A DNA stretch of 42,017 nucleotides. Source: Apostichopus californicus (lineage: Eukaryota; Echinodermata; Holothuroidea; Aspidochirotida; Stichopodidae). The translations under genes were made by a program, and so were the position numbers. The notes beneath the pieces were generated by a model. That model did not search any database. It worked only from the letters and a program-made list of their open reading frames with translations, and was not told the DNA's origin. Below, one piece after another: positions 21,031-33,036 of the stretch; the first letter of the stretch is position 1, and each line of letters opens with the position of its first letter. The DNA is taken from assembly GCA_020650975.1 (NCBI GenBank), contig JAIPMN010014186.1, forward strand, positions 4,640 to 46,656. Reading direction: 5' to 3'.

Positions 21031-24000
21031 ATGGTTTTCTGTAGGACCAACGGGTGGAGCTGGCCTCCTCATCCACTGCAATTTGTAGCTCTCGGTTTCC
21101 TGCTGTATTTCAGTGTATTCTATTTCGGAGTAGCAAACCTTGTCCTTCCATCCAAGTGGCAACTAGCAGGCTATGCTGTATCCTTTCAATTCTGTTTTTT
21201 TTTAAGGTTATTTCTTCTTTTTTTAAGGTTTATTTATTTTAAGGTTTAGTTATTTAGTTATTTAGTTGTTTAGTTATTTTTTTTAAGTTTTTTTTTAAGG
21301 CCCAAGATAGGAGAAATAATTAAGGGTTCACATTTGGTGTAGCCAGTTTTTTAGTTTGCAGAAAATACTGAAAATACTAGGCTATATATAGGTCTTTTCT
21401 GTTTAATTTGATTTTACTGATCTTCATATTTGTATAACAATAAACCCAGTTTATGAAAGATTTTGCTATGAGATACATCTGATAAATGCTCTCATTGCTG
21501 TGCTTGACTCTAAAACTGTAGACATAATGAAATTAATTAATTAAACATCACTAGAACAAAGAAATGGTGAGGCATAAATTAGCTGCTCCTTAGAAACTTT
21601 GGCCTTACTTGTTACAGGTCCCAAATAATTCCCAAGTGTGTTTATATACTGTTTCTCAAAGTTGTATCTCTGGTATTATTACATTAACAATTTTCACTTT
21701 TATAATAAAAATTCTGACCATTCTTCTACTCACATATTTAAGGAAAATAAAGAGAGTCTTTTTGTGCATTGTAATCGACTGAACATTTCTACAAAAAATA
21801 TTGGGTAATATCGTTGAGTGAATGATATTGTAAGCAAAGAGGAAGATGAGTTGGATGCAATAGGTAAAGAAGCAAATTATTAGATAGATAGAAACTTTAT
21901 TGTCCATTTCAGAAAATAAACAAAAACGGAAATTATTTCCTGTCGACAGTAAACATAAAATCGTGAAGACTTATTGCAATTTAATTCCCATTTAATAACA
22001 TAATAACATAATTTTCATATTAAAGTCACTTAATAACCCATCAGGTAAGATTTTCCATCATCAGCCCTGTCCATGTCGATCACATGAAAATCATGGATAA
22101 ATTACTAATTAAGAAAAATTAATATTTAACTGAATGTTTCCTTAACATTACTCTTAGGTCATTGGTACTTCCTTTGTTGTTCATGCATTGTCATATTTAC
22201 TTAGTATGACAATAAATCCTGTTGATCCATACTCTGGAAGGAAAGGGAAAGAAAAGACTGGGAAATTTGACAGAGCCCAGCACACTCATGTCATAGAAAA
22301 CCGTTATTGCTACATCTGCGAGACACAAGTGTAAGTATCGGCCCTCGTAGACTCAAGAAAAGGCTAAATTTGTGTTGTAAACTGCGAATAAATTTCCAAA
22401 AAAATTTGGCAGTAATATTAATGAACAAATGTAGGCACTATGTGAAAGTAACTTTCCTTCTGCATAATAGGTATCAGCGAATGTCAATTTTCGTCTGTCT
22501 TCATGTTAATATTTGTCATTTGCCAGTTTAATTCATTTGTTTATATATTTTATATTATTTTTTCCCCCACCCTCAGCTTACCAAAGTCGAAACACTGTGG
22601 TACTTGCAATAAGTGCGTGTCCGATTTTGATCATCACTGTAAATGGCTGAATAACTGTGTCGGTGGCAAAAATTACAAGTAAGCGCCTTTAATAAATCTT
22701 CTCTTAGTATTTTTAAGCCTGTGACATTACAAATGCTACACAGAATACATGAGGAGAGTGTCCAAAAACATGCATGAGTTGCCCGTCTGTTAACAGAAGA
22801 ATGACTGTATGAAGGCTTAAAGCAATTTTACCTTAGACAAGGATGCAGGTTGGAATAACGATTTCAGCAGGTTATAACCACAAGACTGACCATAATTTAT
22901 ACAGATCAGTAAAATATTGAAGAGATGAAAGCAGTAGAGACACTGAAAACGGTATGCAGATTGTGTGACGAATATTCATAACCTAAAATGGACTGTAGGA
23001 ATATAAGGATACTTACAGTTAACAATTGAGGCAAAATTAAATTTTTTGTTTTGATGAATTTCAAAATTATATATTTTTAATGAAACACCTGATTCAAGTC
23101 TGGCAAAATGAGAATCTAGAGAACCATCGAAATCGCTCACGACCATTACAAGGTCTTTTATAAATACTACAACGCAATGTCAACAAAACAATGGTGAAAC
23201 AAAACAAATTGATATGGTTGCAAAATTAAAATACCATTTTGGCAAAACAAAAAACAAAACAAATTGATATGGTTGCAAAATTTAAATACCATTTTGGCAT
23301 CCAGGCACCCTTATCTATAGAAACATTTACCACTCACCTGGGACTCTGCTCATATTATACAAGTTCCACAAATTGATATGGTTGCAAAATTAAAATACCA
23401 TTTTGGCATCCAGGCATCCTTAATTATAGAAACATGGACCACTCACCTGGGACTGTGCTCAATTATACAAGTTCCACAACTTCAGCTGAAGACACCCCCC
23501 TATAGACAAATCCTGTGTGCCGACCTGCCTCATACATCTTTAAGTTTAATTAATTGGCCGGGAATGAAGATAGAGTTACACCTACTATAATAACGAAAGT
23601 AAAGACGTGTACCAACCGAGTATTTCAGAGATGCTTTCTGTTTCTCTTTCGGCAGATTTTTCCTTCTCCTCCTGGTAACCGGGTTGACGAGTGCAATATT
23701 GGTGTTAATTGTGTTACTCTATATATGTGTAGTGTATTGGGTTCATCCACAGCTGCTTCATCCATACTACAGTAAGTTGGAACTATTTTGTTTCTTTTTT
23801 ATTTTTTTATGGCACAGATCACCTGTAAGGAGATCGTTGTCATGACAGTGAAAAGGAACCAATTACATAGAATCCACAAGGAATTTTTTGGGAATAGAAG
23901 GTGGACTGTCTATTTAAAAAATTTACAAATTAACACCGTTGTCTTGCAAAATGCTCTGCATGATAAATGAATAGGTGGTATGGGGCTCTGGTCTGCTTAT

Positions 24001-27000
24001 ACACCTCCTTCATGTCATCAGATGAAGGTTATGTAATAATTATGTCCTGATTGCATCTCATTTAATTCTAATAGTTTCGTAGCCCAACGTTTTTTATTTT
24101 TATATTATTTGCCCAAAAATCTTGTGTTCAAAGAAAAGTTCATGCAATTTTTAATATGGTCATGATGGAAAAGTACTCTGAAATGTTAATTTCAACAAAC
24201 TGTATTAACCCATCACCATGCGTATCAATGGGCTTGTCCCGTTAAATTTGAATTTTTTCAATACACTGAGAGTTGTTTTTCTTTCTGTATTCTTCCATTT
24301 TTCCTTTCGTTCTTTCTTGAAAGCTGCTGAACAGTCTTTAAGTGAGATATTTTGCTCGTCTTGTCTTTCCAGATGCTGATAGTACAGAGAGTATATTTGC
24401 TGCAACTACTGCCGAGCCAGAGCAAATGAATTTTCGAGATGGACTGAGGTTGTTTGTAGAAGTCCCTGGCATAGTCTTCTTCTTAGCTGTATTAATTACA
24501 TTTATTCTTTTATCGATAGCATTAGCTCTGATGATACACCTTTATGGCTTCCATATTTATCTATGTAAGTACAAACTACACATGTGTAGACTCATTCCAA
24601 TATCAACAACTAACTGTACTGCCTTTGTAAAATATGCATCAAATTCTCTAAAGACTCTAGATATAATATGTAATTACTCCAGTCATATTTTATCTATGTA
24701 AGTACAAACTACATATGTGTAAAACTCATTCCAATATCAACAACTTACCGTACTGCCTTTGTAAAATACGCATCAATTTCTCTAGACTCTAGACATAACA
24801 TGTAATTACTATGGAAAGTCATATTTTATCTATGTAAGTACAAACTAACATATGTGTAAAACTCATTCCAATATCAACAACTAACTGTACTGCCTTTGTA
24901 AAATACGCATCAATTTCTCTAAAGACTCTAGACATAATATGTAATTACTCCAGTCATATTTATCTATGTAAGTACAAACTACATATGTGTAAAACTCATC
25001 CCAATATCAACAACTACCTGTACTGCCTTTGTAAAATACACATCAATTTCTCTGAAGACTCTAGACATAATATGTAATTACTCCAGACATATTTTATCTA
25101 TGTAAGAACAAACTACATATGTGTAGACTCATTCCAATATCAACAATTACCCGTACTGCCTTTGTAAAATACACATCAATTTCTCTAAAGACTCTAGACA
25201 TAATATGTAATTACTCCAGTCATATTTATCTATGTAAGTACAAACTATATATGTGTAATTCATCCAAATATCAACAACTTCCTGTACTGCCTTTGTAAAA
25301 TGCACATCAATTTCTCTAAAGACTCTATACATAATATGTAATTACTCCAGACATATTTGATCTATGTAAGTACAAACTACATATGTGTTGACTCCTGTAC
25401 TGCCTTTGTATAATATGCATCAAGTTCTCTAAAGACTAGACATAATATATAATTACTCCAGTTTATATTTAATCTATGTAAGTTCAAACTACATATCTGT
25501 AAAATCATTCCAATATCAACTTCTTCCTGTACTGCCTTTGTAAAATACGCATCAATTTCTCTAAAGACTCTAGACATAAATTTGTAATTACTCTCCTAAG
25601 TTTTCCAGTCATATTATAGACGGTTTTTGTATCGATAACCGTTTACAGTAGTAATGTCTCCCAGATGTAACAATACTGGCAGCATTCATGTTGATATGTT
25701 TTTTAACCAGCTTGAGAGGAAACATAAAACCTAGCTTGAAATCTTCTTCTCACAATAACATGTCTTTTCTTCCCCCTTCTCTACAGTGTGCAATGGTATG
25801 GGCACGTATGACTACATAGTTAAAAGACGAGAGGAGGAAACTCGATTAGAATTAGAAGAGGTTGAAAATAATAGGGAAGTGAGGAACAGAAGTGGTTGCT
25901 GTCAGGTAAATACTACTGATCTGTAAAGTTTGATTGACCAGATTAACCAGAGACGAGTTGGTTAAGGTGCGGAGGTTATGAGCTCTTGAAAAACACCACC
26001 AGGGAGGATTGGCTTTAGCACCTATGCACCCATACTGATTACATTTACATATTTTAGGACCAAAAAAGAAAGGAGAATGAGTTAATCTACCTTCTAGAAC
26101 TGTAGTTGTAGAAGTTGACAAGCTGTATAGGTTACCGCTTTTTAGCATTCATATGGTGACCTTTGACACGGTCACCATAGTAGCGTGTCTTTGCCTGGTG
26201 AAAGGTTGTTGGTTTTTAGACTTTGAGGTTGGTTATCTGGTCATAACATTGGGTATTTGGGTTGTTCTTGTTGTTTACCTGTGTTTGTAGGTTCTGGACA
26301 AGATGAGGCACATTAAACAAGTTATTCGTATTTCATTGTTTTAAGTTATGTTTTCAGTTTGTCCATTCTCTCACAACGTAGGTTTCTCACAAACTTTTCT
26401 ACGTCCAATCAACTTTCGAAAATAACGTCCGCATAATCCAGGAGATAATTATTAGTGTTCGCACTTTGCGCATCAGTTGAGACGGGTCTGAGTTTTGTCT
26501 CCTTTAAAAAAAATGTTTGTCTCTGTTATCCATAGCAATGTGACCATTGTACATTGCATTTGGCTAGATCCAATACCAGATTTCATTATTACCCGTACAT
26601 CCATGGTTTATTGTACATTCTATGCCGATTGTTCCTTTCTCTGTCTTAATTTTGTGCTTCTTCGTCTGTTTGCGTTTGCTCTGGGATTGGCTCTCTTACT
26701 TCAGGAGGAGGGTGCAGTGTGGGGTGGTGATGAGAAGAAAACAATTGACTTGTAATGTGCTGGGAAGGTTGTTAGTAGAATAAGAAAAATGTCTTCAAAT
26801 TGCACAATTGAAAAGCTTCATTTGGCAAGCAGTGAAGGTATATTGGTAAGACAATCAAAAATTAAAAAATAAGTCTCAACTTGGACCTCTTTGTTTATGA
26901 AATAAACCCTTTAAATATAATAGTATAAAAAATCTTGTCAAATTTTTTCCCCTTTTCTTTTGCAGAGTAACAAAGTAGCTCCAACTAATGAAAGCATGGA

Positions 27001-29040
27001 ATCTCTAGACAATGATAACGACATCAGCCAAAAGTAGGTTTACAGTTTATTTGTGGATCAACCAGATAATTATGTCTGCAAATCAATTTTTCATCCCTCT
27101 CTCTGCAATAATTTGTATCTTTAATGATGCATTATTTGAATGAACAGACATCCAACGAGATATTTGTATGGTGGCTGAAGTTTATTGCTTAACATGATTG
27201 CTGGAAAAAAAATTCTGTATCTTTGTGTGAAAATATGATCCTCATAGCATTTTGTATTACAAAGATATGACAGTTTTCAAAGTTGATGATATTTATTGTG
27301 AATGCATCTAGCAGATTGTGCTTGTATGATATATATATATATCATCCTGGCAATCGATTTGAAAATAATGTTTGCGATTCTTTACAATATTTGTAACATT
27401 TATGCATAGAGGACAATGATATTTCTCAACAAGTTGCATTTTGGTGAAATTCTAGAAAACATTAATCTGCCAGGCAAACATTTTAAATGTGTTACATTTC
27501 AGTAATAAATCGCCAAGAACAGGAGAGTAAAAGCTATTGAAAAACATTTGTCATAATGAAATAACAAATCCATACTGTGATCAACTTTCCTGGAGTAAGG
27601 CAGGGCTTAGCCAGTCAAAGATAGGTTTCAGACATTCAGTCAATTAAATCTCGAGTGAGGGACCAGATATTGAGATGGCATTTCCGACTAGTAGTGTGGA
27701 ATATTTTCCTCTCTTGAGATCAGTGTTACATTGCCACCAACCATCAATAGAGTGTTGTCATAATGTATTCTGACAAAAATTATATGCAAATTGCAGCTTC
27801 AAGGAGCGAGCATCTTGAATTGATTTTAGAACTGTACAACTGAAAGGAAAGGAAAGGTTTAAATTGATGTTTAAGTCTAAGGTTTCCATGAATAATCATC
27901 ATTTTGTTGAATAATGAGGCTTCTATGATTATGACTTGGCTATAGCAATTTGGGTTAATCTCTGCACATGTCTACAGGAGCCATATCAAATAATTTGACA
28001 ATTTTTTAAAGTTTTGAATCTATTTAATTTTTTTCAAATTTCTTTCAGAGAGGTGTCGTCAAGCCTGGTTCCGATCAAGGACGACGCTAGCTATAACAAT
28101 CAAACTTTCTCGAGATACGAAATGGAAGAAACCAACCTGAAAACGGAAAGTGCACCAACCCCACCACCGCAACCACCATCTCCAACAATTGAAACAGAGA
28201 AAAAGATGTCACCGACAACGAAAAGGGAATACAGTTGTCAGGACGATGAAACTCCTAGAAAGAAACCCAAACGGAAAAAGCGCAAGAGGCGACAAGACCG
28301 CCATTTACCTCCCATCCGCACGGTGCCGCCATTGTTTACCGCCGAAGACATGGTGTCCTTGGACCGATCGTTCAACAGCACCACGGGTAAATCCATCGAT
28401 TTGGGACACGGCCAGCCGGAGACATTTCTAGAGCAGCATATCGTGCGACGGTACAGTCTAACCAACAGCAATCTCCCTGCACTAAATGTTGAACCATACC
28501 ACATTACAGGTAAATGACATTTAATGATCTGGTTATCTGTAGAGTGACATATCAAGATTCATTATACATTGTTGCTGCACACGAACTTTAAAACTTCACT
28601 GGGTGTCAGCCTCATTATTAACCCTTATCCCCACCGCCCCCCCCTCATCCCTACCCCTCTTTCCTTCGATCGTCTATAGTTTCCTGCTCGATTGAATACG
28701 GTTGGTTGATATTTTGCTCTATGGCCCATGTCGAGATGGCCCATGCTCTATTTGGCCTATGCTTTATTTGGCCCATGGCCCATGCTCTATTTGCTCTATG
28801 GCCCATGTTCAAGATTAACCTGAAGCACCAAGAGTCTTAACTTTGAAAGGTTTATTTTTCTCTTTAAAAACAGGGACTTTAATTCAAAGTAGCCAGCCTG
28901 CTGCGAGATTGTCAAGCATCCCAGTGATAGACGAATCACCACCGAACGACGCAGCCGCCGTATATCACTCCTCCTCTGCCGAGTCCCTTCAAGAAATGCA
29001 AATCTTCAGCGGTGATCACAGAGGGGCGAGAAACGTTTGA
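21031..29040 (+). CDS. ZDHHC1: Palmitoyltransferase of the ZDHHC1/ZDHHC11 type, nine coding exons, 514 residues
   Basis: A membrane enzyme that transfers palmitate from CoA to cysteine thiols of target proteins. Exons: 20981-21177 (ATG at 21031), 22158-22330, 22577-22678, 23656-23771, 24373-24564, 25787-25905, 26966-27033, 28049-28509, 28874-29040 (TGA). Phases join into one 1545-base frame. Residues 10-17 (NGWSWPPH) match vertebrate ZDHHC1. Membrane segments lie near 20-42, 50-68, 144-171 and 212-235. The cysteine-rich domain at 100-143 has full spacing (C-x2-C-x9-HC-x2-C ... DHHC-x5-C-x4-N-x3-F), with catalytic Cys128. After TM4, the usual TTxE position reads GTYD (249-252). The cytosolic C-tail is long and Pro/Ser-rich, with a strongly basic cluster at 376-387. 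Human ZDHHC1 is 485 residues, so the length fits. The start is chosen as the first in-frame ATG before the conserved block; an upstream exon could add residues. A short upstream frame (21006-21020) precedes it in the 5' UTR. Confidence 0.92.
22577..22678 (+). CDS. ZDHHC1: Exon 3 of the palmitoyltransferase: core DHHC zinc-binding segment
   Basis: This 102-base exon starts in phase 2, completing a Val codon, and encodes [10 protein letters not shown], the FDHHC catalytic motif and the [10 protein letters not shown] block. The acceptor follows a C-rich tract (CCCCCACCCTCAG) and the donor is gtaagc. Exon 2 supplies the first Cys pair (CYIC). Confidence 0.93.
23195..23480 (+). repeat. Short tandem duplications in palmitoyltransferase intron 3
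   Basis: The block AAATTGATATGGTTGCAAAA followed by TTAAAATACCATTTTGGCA occurs three times, with GATATGG at 23211, 23266 and 23375. The last two copies extend through CATCCAGGCA and CACTCACCTGGGACT to ATTATACAAGTTCCACAA, a unit of about 109 bases. Confidence 0.85.
24551..25605 (+). repeat. About 133 bp tandem array carrying eight copies of a palmitoyltransferase 5' splice site
   Basis: The unit includes the last 13 bases or so of the exon ending at 24564 (CATATTTATCTAT) and its donor. Donors stand at 24565, 24698, 24834, 24968, 25102, 25234, 25366 and 25478. Seven read gtaagt and one (25102) gtaaga. Unit lengths are 132-136, with one shortened copy of 112. The rest of the unit includes CATTCCAATATCAACAACT, TGTACTGCCTTTGTAAAAT and AGACTCTAGACATAATATG with scattered differences. 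Using the second donor would add about 45 codons and then a stop. Confidence 0.93.
26152..26179. repeat. Perfect 10-bp inverted repeat
   Basis: TATGGTGACC and GGTCACCATA are separated by eight bases, inside an intron. It could form a small hairpin. There is no T-run to suggest a terminator, and its role is unknown. Confidence 0.55.
28716..28807 (+). repeat. Short-unit minisatellite (GCTCTATTTGGCCCATG-like)
   Basis: Several shuffled copies of GCTCTAT, TTGGCC and GGCCCATG in the last palmitoyltransferase intron, about 65 bases before the final exon's acceptor. A simple tandem array of about 14-25-base units. Confidence 0.75.
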
Positions 29041-29622
29041 CCAGCAGCAGAAACAGCAGCTTGAGTAAAGAAGACCATCCGTCCAGAGACTGACCGAGCA
29101 GAAGATTTTATTGAGCGGCATAAGATATGAGTTGTTACGTCAGTCATTTAAAAACAGAGTCAAACATAATAAAAATCAAGTTATTCATACAAGAGTATTC
29201 AAGTGGTTCTTTCACTACCCTATGATGCTTGAACACCTAGGGGTAAAGCCAGTTGGGGTGGGGGTGAGGGGTGGGGGCTCAGCCACCCTATTGGCAGACA
29301 GAATATTATCAAAACACCTAGTATAAAGTACATAAATATAGAACCCTGTCATGGATGACATATCATCTTAGCCTCACCCTCCCCCCCCCCCACCTCCAAG
29401 TGGTCGTTTCACCCCTGTGTTTTAGTGTTGGGGGAATTCCTCTGGAATAGTGCGAGTGTGTTTTATCTTCCATTTATGTCTTTTTTATTCAGTATATATA
29501 TATATCTTTATGTAAAATCTTATCAGTGCAATGTTCCTTTCCTTTAGGATATTTAGATGCAATAGTCGTTTAGTTGATCAAAGCTTTTAAATTAAAGAAC
29601 AAAATAACTCTATAATAATAAA
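29041..29622 (+). other. ZDHHC1: Palmitoyltransferase 3' UTR (extent inferred) with AATAAA
   Basis: Non-coding sequence after TGA. AATAAA at 29617-29622 is the first good poly(A) signal, and a second lies at about 30849. A C-run and an (AT)n tract lie within it. The end is inferred from the signal only. Confidence 0.5.
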
Positions 29623-29859
29623 AACACCCCAAACAATCTGTGTGTTGTCACAGAATTGTAAGTGAACTTAATCTATTACTTTACTTAAATCGTTTGTTTG
29701 TTGCATCGATATCGTAACTGATAACCTGTCTGCACATCCAGTTATTTATGACAAGATTGATTGCTGCCAACTAGGCTACATACTGAGTTAGAAAAATGAC
29801 TAATTTGACAAATTTGAATGAAGAGTCAGAAACGTTAGCAAATATCAACCCATTAACTA

Positions 29860-30365
29860 CGGCCAAGGATAGACTAAGAGCTGCACGGAACCTTGTGCAG
29901 ACTAGTTTATCTGCACAAGACGTTATGCAAACTATTAGACCACACAGAGCCTTCTGCAGACTGTGAGAGCTGCACGGAACCTGCAGACTATCATAGATAC
30001 ACGGGACTTTGATACACAGGACTTTGTGCAGACTAATAGATGTACACAGAACCTTATGCAGACTGAGCTACATGTACTGTATTCAGACTATTATAGCTAC
30101 ACAGTCATATGCAGACTATGAGAGCTACATGAACCTTATGCAGACTGTCAGAGCCATATTAACCTTATGCAGACTGCTAGAGCTACATGGAACCTTATGC
30201 AGACTGAGCTACATGTACCGTATGCAGACTATTATAGCTACACAGAGTCATATACAGACTATGAAAGCTACATGAACCTTATGCAGACTGTTATAGCAAC
30301 ACAGCCATATGCCGACTATGAGAGCTACATTAACCTTATGCAGACTGTCAGAACTACATGAACAG
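29860..30365 (+). repeat. Tandem repeat of roughly 30-35 bp, unit AGAGCTACATGAACCTTATGCAGACTATG-like
   Basis: About 14-16 imperfect copies downstream of the palmitoyltransferase. CAGACT plus GAGCTACA / GAACCTTATG recurs at intervals of roughly 30-35 bases. The left copies (29863-30000) are more diverged (GCTGCACGGAACC). The frames that run through it are repeat artefacts. Confidence 0.88.
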
Positions 30366-31424
30366 AAGCTCCACTGTGATTTTACCCGGTTCGTTTTCAG
30401 TGACTCGGTGAAAACGAGATTGGAACCTTGGTAATTTCAGGTTATAATAAGAATATCGACATCTCTTTTCATATATCGTGTTGCGGCAACATTTCCTACT
30501 ATGCACATATTTAAGCATGTTTCAAACTCCTTCTGTTTCATATCTTCATCTTAACTGATGCTGTTTTTGCAATTCAGTGAATCATGGTATTGTTCTATGC
30601 CGAACTGTGTAAGTTTATTGTTTCAAGACAGGTTGGTAGAAAGAGGGGTTGGAGGAGGGCATATAGCTACTCTCTTCTGAAGCAGCCAGTGGATTGGACA
30701 GTTCTGCAGCAACTTTTCTAAGGTCGTTAGTTTGTCAACATCAGTCTGTGCTTGAGTTTGATAGTTGTATTTATTCTTCTTCTTTTTTATTTAAGTTATT
30801 TAAAAACCTAAAGTTAACATTTGATCTTATGTAACTTCACAACCTTCAAATAAACAAGACAATGACCAAATTTCATTGTTTTATGGAATATATTTTGACT
30901 GTCCATTGTTTACATACATTATTGAATGACTTTTAAGATATTAAATATCAGAGACATGTAACTTGTAACCATTAGATGCATTAATGATTTTACCCATTAA
31001 TTCACAAATGGTTTACCAAACAATTGCACAAATATATATACATATCCATCAATATATATATATATGTATATATAAAACTTAATCAAACTTAATCATTCTA
31101 GTAAAAGAAAGTAATCCCCCTTCCCCTATCTGTTTAATCTCAAAGATTGATAGGAGCTTTCAGAGAATAACAATTTGAAGCTGTGAATGTTAAACTGCAA
31201 GAAATATGAAGCTTCATTTTGTGTTGAACTATCTAATTTGCTGTTTCCACGGATACCATTTACCAGCTCTGTGGAAATATGCACAGAAGTTGATAGAAAG
31301 ACAAGCTACCTGTAAACAACCTGCTATTATACTTAAAATAAGTCAAAATGCCAATGAATAAAAAATTTTGCATTAGATTAAATGGTCGAGAAAAAAGGCA
31401 ACCGAAAAATTGTGAGCACATAGA
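30366..31424. other. Convergent intergenic sequence, nothing coding
   Basis: AT-rich, between the 3' ends of two convergent genes. A (TA)n tract occurs at about 31028-31073. No gene or RNA recognised. Confidence 0.55.
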
Positions 31425-33036
31425 TTTATTACTTGAATTGAAGGATATCCAATATGTCTGAATATCTGTGAGGTACAGAGGTAACTGAAAAATAAAGTCA
31501 ATACTCGATCAAAAGGGAAGAATTAAGCTGGCTTCCTCTTGAATATGCTCAGTACCTCCATTTTCTTCAAAGACTGCAAAACTTAATCTGCGGAAAGAAT
31601 CTGCAAAATCATCCTTTCCTCTGTACCATGTGAAATTAAACGCTGAAAAGAATACATTTTCATTCTGAACTTTTATATACAAATGGTCAACACAAAAGTT
31701 TTGAAAAATACCATGTCATCTCCATCTGCACCATATTCTATAGTACCTAATCATGTGTGTAAAATAAATTGTTGTTTGGTATTAAGATTCTAGTGAGAAA
31801 CAAAAGAGCTATTGTCTCTACATCACAGTAAGTGTCTGCAGCATCTACTACTACCTGACTACATCTACCAGTTTATATCACAAATATTACACTTATCTTT
31901 AACACCATGTTAATGTCCTGCTACTGTAGCTGACACCATTCCTCCCCTATGCTACCCCTCCCTCCCCAACCCACCCCTTTCCCCATACCTTGTCATTGTT
32001 CAAATAGATGAAAGATGAAATAGTTGTTGACCAAACCACAAATTGAATCTTCACAAGCAAGTAAAATACCAGTACTGGTAGTCTTCATGTATGGTAAATA
32101 ACACCTTGTAGTTTTGCAGCACCTAACCACTATAAGATATATCAGAGGTACAAATAAAGAGAGCCAAATAACATAGTCTAATTGTCTTGACCTCATTTAC
32201 AATATGCGACCCTTTGGGTGATAACCAGAAATAATTCATGGTCAAAGCCTCTGGTCTGCTCAAAACAGTTGTACTACTAACTTGTCAGTTATACTGGCAC
32301 TAAATCATAAATAATTCTGCTAGCCTACAAACTTGAAGAAGAGAGAAGAGCACGCTTTTAACTTTGCAATTATGCAGAAGTTTCTTTACATAATATGGAT
32401 TCAAATTCATAGGAAGAATTTTCCAAAACTGAAAGGTAAATTCTCACGGTTGCAGAACAGGAATAGAAGGCTTTATGCACTGTATGCCTTAAACATGATT
32501 TTTACTACCATGGGACCCAAAAGGTTCTTTGATAATACTACCTTCATGTATTCAAGTTCCATTTTCTCCAAGTACAACAATAAGTCATATAAGTGCATAG
32601 ATAGCTTAAATCTTCCAGTCTCCCTAGTAACAACTATGATATGCAGGCATGGTAATTTTTGTGCAACCTAACAATCTGAATAAGAAGCTATTTGACGAAA
32701 GGCTGACATTGATTTAAACGTTTAGGCCAACAGCAAGCTTTGACTTTAATTCTTGATTATTTGTACTTTGTAGTAAGGGCAGTACTGCAGATATTTTCAA
32801 AAAGAAAAGTCTGGATCATTCAGTTTTAAGAAGTTGCCCCATATTGTATGACCTCCTATTTGCATAGGCCATTCCTTGCCTAGAATCATTATAGTAACTA
32901 GCCTTTTACACAACTGCCTTCTAATAGCTGTCATATCTCAGTCAACTGTTTGCACCCTTTGGTAGTATCACTTTTGGAGGCCTTGCCTTGCTGCTGTGCG
33001 AATGTCTTGCCCAATTTTATTCAACATCTCACTTTC
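31425..33036 (-). other. TBC1D20: TBC1D20 3' UTR (extent inferred) ending near a poly(A) signal
   Basis: On the minus strand, after the TGA at 33039-33037, there is no further coding block. AATAAA on the minus strand (TTTATT at 31425-31430) could end the transcript. The length of about 1.6 kb is plausible but unproven. Confidence 0.4.

Noticed and set aside
24551..25605. CRISPR-like regular spacing of repeats
   Set aside because: The whole unit is repeated, not short repeats with unique spacers, and the DNA is eukaryotic.
30009..30361. Open frames with repeating MQT / ESY motifs
   Set aside because: They are translations of the roughly 30-35-base tandem repeat, open in more than one frame, with no splice context.
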